A stretch of 64,000 bases of DNA from Chromatiales bacterium (GTDB taxonomy: Bacteria > Pseudomonadota > Gammaproteobacteria > Thiohalomonadales > Thiohalomonadaceae). This document shows, piece by piece, positions 18,340 to 27,477 of the stretch; position 1 is the first letter of the stretch, and the number at the start of each line of letters is the position of its first letter. The position numbers and the translations under genes were made by a program. The stretch covers positions 1 to 64,000 of the forward strand of contig QKFD01000061.1 in NCBI GenBank assembly GCA_003251535.1, read 5' to 3'. The notes under the pieces are model-generated. The model made no database searches. It was not told the DNA's origin and saw only the letters and a list, made by a program, of their open reading frames with translations.

Positions 18340-19968
18340 ATGAGCCGCACCTTGCGTATCGCCATGGCCCAAATCAACCTCCTAGTGGGGGATGTGGCCG
18401 GTAATGCTGAACAGGTGATCGCCGCGGCGATCCGGGCCCGAGATGAGCTGGGTGCTCAAGCGGTGCTCTTTCCGGAGCTGACCCTGACCGGCTATCCCCC
18501 TGAAGATCTACTGCTGCGGCCCGATCTCCATCTGCGGGTGTTGCGGGTGATGGAGGAGCTAAAGCGGCGGATCGAGGGGATAGCCGTCATTTTGGGCCAT
18601 CCGCAACATGGGGTAGAGGGGTTGTTCAACGCGGCCTCGGTGATCGCCAATGGCGAGCTGCTGGGGACTTACCACAAGCACCACCTCCCCAACTACTCGG
18701 TCTTCGATGAGAAGCGCTACTTCGTCGCCGACGGTACCCCCTGTGTGGTGGAGATAGCCGGTGTGCCGATGGCCATCACCATCTGTGAAGATATCTGGCT
18801 ACCCGGCCCGGTTGCCGCTGCCCGGGCCGCCGGTGCTCAACTCATCCTCAATCTCAATGCCTCGCCGTTCCACCTCAATAAGGGGCGGGAGCGGGAGCGG
18901 GTGTTGGCCCAGCGGGTGGCCGAGTGCGGTCTGCCCATCGTCTACGTCAACCTGGTAGGGGGACAGGACGAGCTGGTATTTGACGGAGACTCCCTGGTCG
19001 TGGACGCCTCCGGTCAGGTGGTCCTGCGCGGAGAGGCGTTCCGTGATGGGCTCTACGCCGTTGATTTTGCAGTGGATGAGGGGGAGGTGAGGCCGCTGGC
19101 CAGCAATACGCTGCCGGTGCTGGATGAGGTGGCCTCTGCCTATGCCGCACTGGTGTTGGGGACCCGCGACTACATCGAAAAGAACGGCTTTGCCGGGGTG
19201 GTACTGGGACTCTCCGGGGGGATCGACTCCGCCTTGACCCTTGCCATCGCCGTTGACGCCATTGGGCCAGAGCGGGTGATGGCGGTGATGATGCCCTCCC
19301 GCTACACCGCCGATATGAGTATCGAGGATGCCCGCCTGGAGGCGGAGCTGCTGGGGGTGGCCCATCGGGTGATCCCCATTGAGCCGATGTTCAACGCCTT
19401 TCTGGCGGGTTTGACCACGGAGTTTGCCGGCCTGCCGGTGGATACCACCGAGGAGAATATCCAGGCCCGCTGCCGCGGTGTGATCTTGATGGCGCTCTCT
19501 AATAAGATGCGGCGCATTGTGTTGACCACCGGCAACAAGAGCGAGATGGCGGTGGGCTACGCCACCCTCTATGGCGACATGGCCGGCGGCTTTGCCGTCA
19601 TCAAGGATGTCCCTAAGACCCTGGTCTACCGCCTGGCCAACTACCGCAATACCCTCTCTCCGGCCATCCCGCAGCGGGTCATCGATCGTCCCCCGTCCGC
19701 TGAATTGGCGCCGGATCAGAAGGACAGCGATTCGCTGCCCCCCTATGAGCAGCTCGATCCCATCCTTGAACGCTATGTCGAGCAGGATCAATCGCTGGAG
19801 GAGATCGTCGCGGCCGGTTTTGAGCCGCAGACGGTAAGGCGGGTACTCACCTTAGTGGATCGCAACGAGTACAAACGGCGCCAAGCGCCGCCCGGGGTGC
19901 GTATTACCCGCCGTGCCTTTGGGCGTGATCGGCGTTACCCCATTACCTCCGGCTATGGTCGGTGGTGA
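18340..19968 (+). CDS. nadE: Glutamine-dependent NAD+ synthetase
   Basis: Makes NAD+ from nicotinate adenine dinucleotide, ATP and glutamine-derived ammonia. The N-terminal half is a nitrilase-type glutaminase with the Glu-Lys-Cys triad in LFPELTLTGYPP (Glu near 46), YHKHHLPNY (Lys near 114) and ITICEDIWLPG (Cys near 149). The C-terminal half is the synthetase with the P-loop LGLSGGIDSALT (about 289-300) and TTGNKSEMAVGY. Length 542 fits the short glutamine-dependent class. glnB starts 59 bases downstream on the same strand. Confidence 0.97.
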   Translation: MSRTLRIAMAQINLLVGDVAGNAEQVIAAAIRARDELGAQAVLFPELTLTGYPPEDLLLRPDLHLRVLRVMEELKRRIEGIAVILGHPQHGVEGLFNAASVIANGELLGTYHKHHLPNYSVFDEKRYFVADGTPCVVEIAGVPMAITICEDIWLPGPVAAARAAGAQLILNLNASPFHLNKGRERERVLAQRVAECGLPIVYVNLVGGQDELVFDGDSLVVDASGQVVLRGEAFRDGLYAVDFAVDEGEVRPLASNTLPVLDEVASAYAALVLGTRDYIEKNGFAGVVLGLSGGIDSALTLAIAVDAIGPERVMAVMMPSRYTADMSIEDARLEAELLGVAHRVIPIEPMFNAFLAGLTTEFAGLPVDTTEENIQARCRGVILMALSNKMRRIVLTTGNKSEMAVGYATLYGDMAGGFAVIKDVPKTLVYRLANYRNTLSPAIPQRVIDRPPSAELAPDQKDSDSLPPYEQLDPILERYVEQDQSLEEIVAAGFEPQTVRRVLTLVDRNEYKRRQAPPGVRITRRAFGRDRRYPITSGYGRW

Positions 19969-20012
19969 ACCATCGCAAACCGCTCGCCGGCAATGTATCG
20001 GCGGGCTGCTGA

Positions 20013-20366
<354 letters not shown>

Positions 20367-20445
20367 GTCGGCCCTTTGGAGCGGCCCAGGCTGGTTGGAA
20401 TGGCGGGGCTGGGGTGAGGGAAATACCCGTGGGGCCGGTTATCCG

Positions 20446-20477
20446 CCAGGCTTGGCCACATCAGCGGCCAAGCCTGG
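20446..20477. terminator. Bidirectional hairpin between glnB and the nitroreductase gene
   Basis: A perfect 12-bp inverted repeat, CCAGGCTTGGCC (20446-20457) and GGCCAAGCCTGG (20466-20477), with an eight-base loop, between two convergent genes. There is no T run, but its place and strength suggest it ends transcripts from both sides. Confidence 0.6.
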
Positions 20478-20485
20478 TAGGCGGC

Positions 20486-21007
20486 TCAGCGGTGCTCAAC
20501 TATCTCACTGAGGGGGCGTCGGGAACTCAGCTCCGGTAGCTCGGCTGGGTAACCCACACTCAGCATGGCGACCGGCAGGAGCCCCCGCTCCAGCTGTAAC
20601 AGCTCAACGACCGCCTCAGCGTCGAAGTAGCCTATCCAGGTGGAGCCGAGGCCGGCCGCACAGGCGGCCAGCTGGGCGTAGGTGGTGGCGATAGTGGCAT
20701 CCTGGACGGCGTAGAGATTACGGCCGCGCTCACCATATTCGGCCGCAGAGCGCTCAGGATCGGCGCAGAACACCAGTAGCACCGGCGCCTCGCCGATGAA
20801 GGCCTGCTCTCCGGCGAGGTGCCCTATCGCCTCCCGGCGTGCCGCATCCTCTACCACGACGATGCGGTAGGCCTGGATGTCGCCGGCAGAGGGGCCCGCG
20901 GTGGCGGTTTCGAGGATGGCGTGAAGCTTCTCCTGCTCTACCGGTTTATCCGAACGAAACCGGCGGATGGAGTGGCGATGGCGAACAGTCTCGAAAAAAT
21001 CCCACAT
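20486..21007 (-). CDS. Nitroreductase-family flavoprotein
   Basis: A 173-residue FMN-dependent nitroreductase fold protein. Visible family features are the N-terminal RHRHSIRRFRSD (FMN phosphate contact), ATAGPSAGDIQAYRIVVV (FMN and substrate site) and the C-terminal MLSVGYPAELP. Such proteins reduce nitro or quinone compounds with NAD(P)H; the substrate cannot be told. It has no close operon partner: bamD lies upstream on the same strand after a 59-base gap. Confidence 0.85.
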   Translation of the reverse strand: MWDFFETVRHRHSIRRFRSDKPVEQEKLHAILETATAGPSAGDIQAYRIVVVEDAARREAIGHLAGEQAFIGEAPVLLVFCADPERSAAEYGERGRNLYAVQDATIATTYAQLAACAAGLGSTWIGYFDAEAVVELLQLERGLLPVAMLSVGYPAELPELSSRRPLSEIVEHR

Positions 21008-21066
21008 TGGCCGGTCTCCTAGGCGTAGTTGTTATGTCATTCAGCGGCGCGGCCGCGCCGATCGGC

Positions 21067-21837
21067 TCAGTTCTGCTCCGCCTTCACCTCAGCGGCGCGC
21101 TCCGGGTAGTTGGCCTCCAGCACCCGCAGGGCGTCATCGGCGAGGTCCGGCATATCCATCTTGTGATAGGTGTGTACCAGCATCACTAAGGCGTCGGCCA
21201 CCGCCGGGGTGCGATCATAGTTCTCGATCACATACTTCGCACGGTTGGCGGCCGCCACGTAGGCGCCCCGCCGCAGATAGTAGTCGGCCACCAGCAGTTC
21301 GTAGCTGGCCAGGCTGTTGCGCAGGTAGGTCATGCGCTGTACGGCGTCTGGCGTGTACTTGCTGTTGGGGAAGCGGGTGACCAGCTCGCGGAAGTAGTTG
21401 AAGGCGTCACGGGCGGCCTGGGGGTCGCGGTCATCCTTCTCCTGAGAGACGACGCGATCCAGGATGCTGCGGCCAGGGTCGAAACTGGCCAGTCCCCGTA
21501 GGTAGTAGGCATAATCCACATTTGGATGGCGCGGGTGGAGCTTGATGAAGCGCTCCGCCGCCGCTACAGCTGCCGCCGGCTCGCCCTGTCGATAGTGGGC
21601 GTAGGCGGTCTCTAGCTGGGCCTGCTGGGCATAGCGCCCGTAGGGGTAACGCGCCTCCAATTTGCTGAAATAGTCGAGTGCACTCTGGTAGTTACCGGAG
21701 TTCAGCTCTTCCTTCGCCAACGCATAGAGTTCGCTCGCATTCATCCCCTCGGTCTCGTCAATCTTATCCGGCAGCAGCGAACAGCCAGCGGCGGAGAGGG
21801 CGAGTACGAGGAGCAAAACAGTCCGGTAGAGGGCCAT
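21067..21837 (-). CDS. bamD: Outer-membrane assembly lipoprotein BamD
   Basis: BamD is the essential lipoprotein of the BAM complex that inserts beta-barrel proteins into the outer membrane. Seen: a signal peptide with the lipobox LSAAGC (lipidated Cys near residue 19), then five TPR-like helical repeats (for example LYALAKEELNSGNYQSALDY and YGRYAQQAQLETAYAHYR). Length 256 is normal. It is divergent from rluD, the same arrangement as in E. coli. Confidence 0.96.
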   Translation of the reverse strand: MALYRTVLLLVLALSAAGCSLLPDKIDETEGMNASELYALAKEELNSGNYQSALDYFSKLEARYPYGRYAQQAQLETAYAHYRQGEPAAAVAAAERFIKLHPRHPNVDYAYYLRGLASFDPGRSILDRVVSQEKDDRDPQAARDAFNYFRELVTRFPNSKYTPDAVQRMTYLRNSLASYELLVADYYLRRGAYVAAANRAKYVIENYDRTPAVADALVMLVHTYHKMDMPDLADDALRVLEANYPERAAEVKAEQN

Positions 21838-21855
21838 TGATGTCTAGATCATCTG

Positions 21856-22866
21856 GTGATGGGCGGGGCAATGCCGCAAGAGTATAACCAGGGTAGTGCT
21901 ACGAATAAATCGGCGGAGCCAGTCACCCTCCAAGCGGAGATCGGCTTGGAGCTGGCTGGCAGCCGTCTTGATCAGGCGTTGGCGGTGCTGTTTCCCGACT
22001 ACTCCCGCTCCCGCCTGACCCAGTGGATCCGCGATGGTCGGGTGCAGGTGGATGGCCGATTACTGAAGCCGCGGGACAAGGTGGCCGGGGGAGAGCGGGT
22101 GGAGCTATCCGCCCTCCCGGAGCGGAACGAGCAGTTTGCCGCCGAGGCGCTGCCGCTGCCCATCGTCTACGAGGACGAGGCGATCCTGATTATCGACAAG
22201 CCAGCCGGCCTAGTGGTCCACCCCGCTGCGGGCAATTGGGAAGGGACCCTGCTCAACGCCCTGTTACACCACGCCCCCGAGCTGGCAGAGGTGCCGCGGG
22301 CCGGCATCGTCCATCGCCTGGATAAGGAGACCACCGGGTTGCTGGTGGTGGCCCGCACCCTGGTCGCCCAGACCGCCCTAGTGCGGGCGCTCCAGGCGCG
22401 GGAGTTCACTCGGGAATATGACGCCGTGGTGTGGGGGCAGGTGACCGGTGGCGCCTCTATCGAGACCCCCATCGGTCGCCATCCGGTAGATCGCAAGCGG
22501 ATGGCGGTGGTGGCTGGGGGTAAACCTGCGGTCACCCACTACCGTTTGGCGGAGCGATTCCGGGCCCATACCCGTCTCAAGGTGCGTCTGGAGACGGGCC
22601 GTACCCACCAGATCCGGGTGCACATGGCCCACATCCACCACCCCATCGTCGGCGATCCGGTCTACGGTGGCCGCGGACGCTTACCGGCCGGGACCACCGA
22701 GGCGCTGCGCCAGGCCCTGGCCGGGTTTCGGCGGCAGGCGCTGCACGCCGCCCGGCTCGGGTTGGCCCACCCCAGCTCCGGCGAATATCTGGAGTGGCAG
22801 GCCCCGCCACCAGATGACTTTAGCGCCCTGATCGCGGCGCTCAGGCAGGATAAGGAGGCGCCATGA
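21856..22866 (+). CDS. rluD: 23S rRNA pseudouridine synthase RluD
   Basis: Forms pseudouridines in helix 69 of 23S rRNA (E. coli 1911, 1915, 1917). Seen: an N-terminal S4 RNA-binding domain (SRLDQALAVLFPDYSRSRL, about 34-52), the catalytic Asp in IVHRLDKETTGLLV (Asp near 156), and GRTHQIRVHMAHI late in the catalytic domain. Alternative starts are GTG 21856, ATG 21859 and ATG 21871; the last may be the true one. It overlaps pgeF by four bases. Confidence 0.95.
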   Translation: MMGGAMPQEYNQGSATNKSAEPVTLQAEIGLELAGSRLDQALAVLFPDYSRSRLTQWIRDGRVQVDGRLLKPRDKVAGGERVELSALPERNEQFAAEALPLPIVYEDEAILIIDKPAGLVVHPAAGNWEGTLLNALLHHAPELAEVPRAGIVHRLDKETTGLLVVARTLVAQTALVRALQAREFTREYDAVVWGQVTGGASIETPIGRHPVDRKRMAVVAGGKPAVTHYRLAERFRAHTRLKVRLETGRTHQIRVHMAHIHHPIVGDPVYGGRGRLPAGTTEALRQALAGFRRQALHAARLGLAHPSSGEYLEWQAPPPDDFSALIAALRQDKEAP

Positions 22867-23603
22867 CGCTGCTACCCCTACGGCCCGACTGGCCGGCATC
22901 GGCCCGGATCTGTGCCGGTACCAGCGGCCGCGCCGGGGGGGTGAGCCGTGGCGCTTATGCCAGCCTCAATCTGGCCACCCACGTTGGCGATGACCCGGCC
23001 GCAGTGGCGGAGAACCGCCGCCGTCTGCGCCTCGACCTCGCCCTGCCCTCTGAGCCGCACTGGTTGGAACAGGTACATGGCTGCGCCGTGGTAACGGCGG
23101 CGCCGGCAGAGGAGGAGTGTCAGGCCGATGCCAGCGTCGCCACCCTCCCTGGCCAGGTCTGCGCCGTACTCACCGCCGACTGCCTGCCGGTGCTCTTTTG
23201 TGATCGCGCTGCCAGCCGGGTCGCTGCCGCCCACGCCGGCTGGCGTGGCCTGCGGGCGGGGGTCTTGGAGCAGACGGTCGCCCGCCTCGGCGAGCCCGCC
23301 GAGTTGATGGCCTGGCTCGGCCCCGCCATCGGCCCGCAGGCGTTTGAGGTGGGGGAGGAGGTGCGGACGGCATTCGTTGAGCAGCAGCCAGCGGCGGCGG
23401 CGGCCTTTGTCCCCTCGCCGGCGGGTCGTTGGTTGGCGGATCTCTATCTGTTGGCTCGGCAACGCTTGGCCGCTGTGGGGGTAACCGCTGTCTATGGCGG
23501 CCACTGGTGTACCCATGGCGATGCCGAACGCTTCTACTCCTACCGCCGTGACGGCACCACAGGGCGCATGGCCAGCCTGATCTGGTTGGCGGGAGAGGGG
23601 TAA
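22863..23603 (+). CDS. pgeF: Peptidoglycan editing factor PgeF (YfiH, multicopper/laccase-like domain)
   Basis: A 246-residue YfiH-family protein. Members have been linked to peptidoglycan precursor proofreading in E. coli and to purine nucleoside phosphorylase or adenosine deaminase activity. The zinc/nucleoside site residues are visible in DCLPVLFCDR (Cys near 107), AAHAGWRGL (His near 124) and the C-terminal ERFYSYRRDG. It follows rluD with a four-base overlap, the conserved rluD-pgeF pair. Confidence 0.94.
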   Translation: MTLLPLRPDWPASARICAGTSGRAGGVSRGAYASLNLATHVGDDPAAVAENRRRLRLDLALPSEPHWLEQVHGCAVVTAAPAEEECQADASVATLPGQVCAVLTADCLPVLFCDRAASRVAAAHAGWRGLRAGVLEQTVARLGEPAELMAWLGPAIGPQAFEVGEEVRTAFVEQQPAAAAAFVPSPAGRWLADLYLLARQRLAAVGVTAVYGGHWCTHGDAERFYSYRRDGTTGRMASLIWLAGEG

Positions 23604-23678
23604 CGGCGCCTTGGGACGGAGGCGACTGGCCGACCCTTCGGTTATTATGCTGCGCTCGTTCACAACCAGAACTCCCCT

Positions 23679-24458
23679 ATGCCCCTGCTGCTTTGGATCC
23701 TCCTGTTCAGCCTGGTCGGCGGCCTGCTCAGTGTCCTGGCCGCCTCGCTCCTGCTGGTGGTCCCAGAGCGGTGGCGGGATCTGGCACTACCTCACCTGGT
23801 GAGCTTCGCCACCGGCGCCCTGCTGGGGGCGGCCTTCCTAGCGCTGCTGCCCCACGCCCTGGAGGCACCCAGCGTAGGCGATGCCCATGGGCCGTTGATG
23901 GTGGTTCTGGCGGGGATCCTCGGTTTCTTCATCCTGGAGAAGCTGGTGCTGTGGCGCCACTGTCACACCGGCCTGTGCGAACTCGATCACCCCCACGACT
24001 TCCACTCCCATGTCGTGCCCGGCAGCCTCATCCTGGTGGGGGATGCCATCCATAACTTTGTCGATGGCGTGCTCATCGCCGCCGCCTTCCTCACCGATTT
24101 CCACCTTGGCGTGGTCACCTCACTGGCGGTGGCGGCCCATGAGATCCCACAAGAGCTGGGTGATTTCGCCATCCTGCTCCACTCCGGTTTCTCCCGGCGG
24201 CGCGCCCTATGGCTCAACGCCCTCTCCAGCCTGACCACCGTGGCAGGGGCCACCCTGGCCTACTTCAGTCTGGCGGAGGCGGAGCGGGTGGTGCCCTACG
24301 TCCTGGCCGTGGCGGCGGCCAGCTTCATCTACATCGCCGTGGCCGATCTCATCCCTGGTCTGCATCGGCGCACCAGTGGCCGGGCGGCAGCAGAACAGTT
24401 CATCCTGATCGGGCTTGGGGTCGCCGTTATCTACCTTGCTCACTCGACGCTGCACTGA
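23679..24458 (+). CDS. ZIP-family divalent metal transporter
   Basis: A 259-residue inner-membrane protein with about eight hydrophobic segments. The metal-binding transmembrane motifs of ZIP proteins are clear: HNFVDGVLIAAAF in helix 4 and AHEIPQELGDFAIL in helix 5. A His-rich cytoplasmic loop (RHCHTGLCELDHPHDFHSH, about residues 92-110) precedes them. It likely takes up zinc or a related metal; specificity cannot be read. It begins a group of genes inserted between pgeF and clpB relative to the E. coli order. Confidence 0.9.
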   Translation: MPLLLWILLFSLVGGLLSVLAASLLLVVPERWRDLALPHLVSFATGALLGAAFLALLPHALEAPSVGDAHGPLMVVLAGILGFFILEKLVLWRHCHTGLCELDHPHDFHSHVVPGSLILVGDAIHNFVDGVLIAAAFLTDFHLGVVTSLAVAAHEIPQELGDFAILLHSGFSRRRALWLNALSSLTTVAGATLAYFSLAEAERVVPYVLAVAAASFIYIAVADLIPGLHRRTSGRAAAEQFILIGLGVAVIYLAHSTLH

Positions 24459-24471
24459 AGAAGGAGTCCCC

Positions 24472-24996
24472 ATGAATGACTGGTACATGCTCACCCTGGT
24501 CGGCAAGGACCGGCCGGGTATCGTGGCGCGGGTGACCGCCGCCCTGTTTGACGGTGGCTGTAACCTCGGCGAGGCGTCGATGATGCGGCTGGGGGGTAAC
24601 TTCACCATCATGCTGATGGTGCAGTTTCAGGGGAGCGCCCAGGCGCTGGCTGCGGTGATCAGCCCCGTGGCCGAGTCGCTCGCCCTCCACCCCCACATCG
24701 ACCATATCGACGCGGCGCTACATCAACACCTGGAACCCGATGTGCGCATCACCGTCTATGGCGCTGATCGGGCCGGTATCGTCGCCAAGGTGACTGGGGC
24801 CCTGGCGGAGGCGGGGTTGCATATTCTCGACCTCACCTCGGATGTCGGTGGCAGCAGTGAGCGCCCCATTTATGTCATGTCCATAGAGGGACATGCGGCA
24901 GAGGGGATCGAGGCGCTCGCCTCGGCCCTGGAGGTGGCCACCGCCGCTGACGGCATCAGCGCCCAGCTCACCCCGATCCAGACGATGTACGGCTGA
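24472..24996 (+). CDS. Tandem ACT-domain protein, GcvR-like
   Basis: A 174-residue protein made of two ACT domains: LVGKDRPGIVARVTAALF (about 9-26) and VYGADRAGIVAKVTGALAE (about 96-114). This is the architecture of GcvR, the glycine-cleavage repressor partner, and of related amino-acid-sensing regulators. The ATG at 24472 is chosen for its AAGGAG site (24461-24466); the open frame upstream overlaps the ZIP gene. It lies 13 bases after that gene and 7 before the deformylase gene, so the three may be co-transcribed. The regulated target is unknown. Confidence 0.85.
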   Translation: MNDWYMLTLVGKDRPGIVARVTAALFDGGCNLGEASMMRLGGNFTIMLMVQFQGSAQALAAVISPVAESLALHPHIDHIDAALHQHLEPDVRITVYGADRAGIVAKVTGALAEAGLHILDLTSDVGGSSERPIYVMSIEGHAAEGIEALASALEVATAADGISAQLTPIQTMYG

Positions 24997-25003
24997 GGTG
25001 GGC

Positions 25004-25537
25004 ATGGCGATTTTCGAGATCCTCACCTACCCCGACGAGCGCCTGAAGCAGGAGTCGGCCTTGGTAGAGCAGTTCGACGCCGAGCTGCATGGCTTCATCG
25101 CAGATCTGGAGGAGACCATGCGCGCCGGCCCCGGCGGGGTGGGGATAGCGGCGCCGCAGGTCGGGCGGTTCCAACGCATCGTCATCGTGGACTGCTCCGT
25201 TACCCGTAAACCGGTGCCCAATCATGGTCGCCTGGTGCTGATCAACCCCGAGGTCCTCACCTGGGATGGGATGGAGGTGGGGCGTGAGGGGTGCATGTCG
25301 GTACCGGATTACACCGGCAACGTCATCCGTGCCACCCAGATCACCCTGGCCGCCCAAGATGAGCAGGGCCAGCCCCTGGAGTTCGCCTTTGAAGGGTTTG
25401 AGGCGCGGGCGGTACAGCATGAACTTGATCACCTGGATGGCCTGCTGTTCCTCGATCGGTTGGTGAGCCGGCGCAACGATCTGTTTCGGCGCAAGGTCTA
25501 CCAACCCAAACCCACCAAAGCCAAAAAAGCGGAGTAG
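25004..25537 (+). CDS. def: Peptide deformylase
   Basis: Removes the formyl group from the N-terminal Met of new proteins, using Fe(II) or similar metal. All three family motifs are present: GVGIAAPQVG (about 44-53), EGCMSVP (metal Cys near 91) and QHELDHLDG (HEXXH, about 133-141). The ATG at 25004, starting MAIFEILTYPD, has a GAGGTGGG site just upstream; the frame is open further but overlaps the ACT gene. The 177-residue length is normal. It is not next to fmt here, as it is in many genomes, so it may be a second copy. Confidence 0.95.
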   Translation: MAIFEILTYPDERLKQESALVEQFDAELHGFIADLEETMRAGPGGVGIAAPQVGRFQRIVIVDCSVTRKPVPNHGRLVLINPEVLTWDGMEVGREGCMSVPDYTGNVIRATQITLAAQDEQGQPLEFAFEGFEARAVQHELDHLDGLLFLDRLVSRRNDLFRRKVYQPKPTKAKKAE

Positions 25538-25539
25538 GG

Positions 25540-26244
25540 GTGGGTACGGTAGGGAACGGCCTCTTGCTGCTGCTTGCCCTGCTGTTGGTGGTCGGCCTAC
25601 TGGTCCGCTGGTTGGGTCAGCAGGCCGGGGCCGATTGGGGGGGACGTTGGCTCAATGGGCTAGATGGGCTCAACCGGGTATTCTGCCGCCGCTACCACCG
25701 GCTGAGCTGCGAGCCGTTGCCGCTCCCTGCGGAGGGGCCAGCGCTGGTGGTGGCCAATCACCTCTCCGGACTTGACCCACTGCTGCTGCTGGCCGCCAGC
25801 CCGCGCCCACTGCGCTTTATCATCGCCAAGGAGCAGTATCACCGCTTTGGACTCACGTGGCTGTTTCGCGCCGTCGGCTGTATCCCGGTGGATCGCGGTG
25901 GGCGCCCAGAGCGTGCCTTCCGTGAGGCGTTGAAGGCGCTGAAGGCAGGAGAGGCGGTGGCGCTTTTCCCCCAGGGGGCCATCCACCTGCCAGGTGATCC
26001 AGAGCGGCCGCTCCGGCCTGGGGTTGCCCGCATGGCGCAGCTGGCGGGTGCCCCCATCTGCGCCGTACAGCTTAGCGGGATCCGGGGAGAGGGGAGGGTG
26101 CTTGGGGCGGTGCTGCTGCGCAGCCAGGCGCGGTTGCACGCCTCAGCCCTGATCCAGTGCCGGGAGTTGGCGCTCGCCACCTGCCTCCAACGGGTCGCTG
26201 ATGCTATCGGTCATCCCACGGGGGAAGGTGATACGCATCCGTAG
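25540..26244 (+). CDS. PlsC-like 1-acylglycerol-3-phosphate acyltransferase
   Basis: A 234-residue membrane acyltransferase. One N-terminal membrane helix is followed by the HX4D catalytic motif ANHLSGLDPLLLL (about 70-82), a glycerol-phosphate contact VDRGGRPERAF and FPQGAIHLPGD, a variant of the FPEGTRS block in which Gln replaces Glu. The gene starts with GTG two bases after def. Its last about 100 bases overlap the 3' end of the convergent kinase gene. Acyl acceptor is not predictable; lysophosphatidate is the family default. Confidence 0.85.
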   Translation: MGTVGNGLLLLLALLLVVGLLVRWLGQQAGADWGGRWLNGLDGLNRVFCRRYHRLSCEPLPLPAEGPALVVANHLSGLDPLLLLAASPRPLRFIIAKEQYHRFGLTWLFRAVGCIPVDRGGRPERAFREALKALKAGEAVALFPQGAIHLPGDPERPLRPGVARMAQLAGAPICAVQLSGIRGEGRVLGAVLLRSQARLHASALIQCRELALATCLQRVADAIGHPTGEGDTHP

Positions 26245-27477
26245 ACCGCCAAAGGGGGAGCGATCCAGCTCAATCCCCGCTTGGTGCAGCTGGGCCACCC
26301 GTTGCACGATGGAGAGACCAAGGCCGCAGCCCGAGGCCGTAGTCAGTTCGCTGCGGTAGAAGCGTTCAAACACCCGTGCCCGCTCCGCTTCGGGGATCCC
26401 CGGACCGCTATCATCCACCTCCAGCACCACCGACTCCACCTCGGCCACCACCCGCACCTCCACCCGACCGCCGTCAGGGGTGTAGCGCAGGGCGTTGTCG
26501 ATGACATTGCGCGCCAGCAGGCGAATGGCCGCGGTGTAGCCCCGCACAAGGGTGGAGCCGGCCGATTCTCCCAGCCCGAGATCAATGTTGCGGCGGGAGC
26601 TTTCGGGGTACAGCTCCACCAGTAGATCGGCCACCAGACGACGCACGTCCACTCGATCGGGCGGCTGAGTCCCCTGCTGCGGCTCCAGGCGGGCGAGGGC
26701 AAGCAACTGCTCCAGGATGTGGGTGGCGCGTAGCACCCCCTCTAGGACCTTCGGCAGCACCGCCTCACGCGCCTCGCCCTGGGCCCGCATCGCCACCTGC
26801 ACCTGGGTCTTTAAGGCGGCGAGCGGGGTGCGTAGCTCATGGGCGGCATCGGTAGTAAATGAGCGCTCACTATCGAGGGCGCGCTCCAGGCGATCTAGCA
26901 GGGCGTTGATGGCGCTGGCCAGCGGCTGCACCTCCGTGGGTACCCGCGACTCATCCACCGGCGTGAGCTGGGCGGGGCCGCGGGTCCGTACCTCCCGCGC
27001 CAAACGGTTGAGCGGTTTGAGGGCCTGGCTCACGCCGAGCCAGATCACCCCCGCCAGTAGCGGGAGGCCGATCACCAGCGGCAGGGCGATGCGTTGGGCC
27101 GCAGCAGCGGCCAGCTGCTCACGCCCCTGATACTCCTCAGAGACCTCCACCTGATGGCCAGTGATCGGGTCGCGCAGGGTGTAGATGCGCCAGCGCTTGC
27201 CATCCTGCTCGCGGTTGGCAAAACGCCCCGGCGGCGGGTTGGTGGAGCGTTGGAGATGGGGAGAGGCGAGCCTCCCCAGCGTCTCTGGATCCTGCAACAG
27301 GCTCGCCTGATGCTCTGCCAATAGGCGGTTGGCCTGCTCTGCCAGATGGGAGTCAAACAGCAGCGACAGCTCTCGGTGGGTGTCCCGATAGCTCGACCAG
27401 GCCACCGCCACCCAAACAGAGGCGGTGGCCAATAGCAGGATCACCAGCAGCCGGCGGCGTAACGAGCCGCGGGTCAC
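26143..27477 (-). CDS. Sensor histidine kinase (QseC/PmrB-like)
   Basis: A 444-residue membrane kinase: first helix about 9-27, periplasmic sensor region about 28-135, second helix (IALPLVIGLPLLAGVIWLGV), HAMP, the HisKA box FTTDAAHELRTPLAALK (His near 221), and HATPase motifs ending in ASGCGLGLSIVQRV. The partner regulator starts upstream with a four-base GTGA overlap. The signal is not readable; QseC/PmrB relatives sense cationic peptides, metals or catechols. The C-terminal 30 or so residues are encoded in antisense overlap with the acyltransferase gene. Confidence 0.9.
   Translation of the reverse strand: MTRGSLRRRLLVILLLATASVWVAVAWSSYRDTHRELSLLFDSHLAEQANRLLAEHQASLLQDPETLGRLASPHLQRSTNPPPGRFANREQDGKRWRIYTLRDPITGHQVEVSEEYQGREQLAAAAAQRIALPLVIGLPLLAGVIWLGVSQALKPLNRLAREVRTRGPAQLTPVDESRVPTEVQPLASAINALLDRLERALDSERSFTTDAAHELRTPLAALKTQVQVAMRAQGEAREAVLPKVLEGVLRATHILEQLLALARLEPQQGTQPPDRVDVRRLVADLLVELYPESSRRNIDLGLGESAGSTLVRGYTAAIRLLARNVIDNALRYTPDGGRVEVRVVAEVESVVLEVDDSGPGIPEAERARVFERFYRSELTTASGCGLGLSIVQRVAQLHQAGIELDRSPFGGLRMRITFPRGMTDSISDPLEAGGERQLPALDQG

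Noticed and set aside
18799-19791. Long open frame (330 codons) on the minus strand inside nadE
   Set aside because: It is antisense to a clear NAD synthetase with all motifs; high GC keeps the opposite strand open. The same holds for long antisense frames in clpB (28411-29457 and 29705-30901).
19989-20002. GG-N10-GC spacing upstream of glnB as a sigma-54 promoter
   Set aside because: The -12 box lacks TT and the -24 box lacks T and C at key positions; only the spacing fits.
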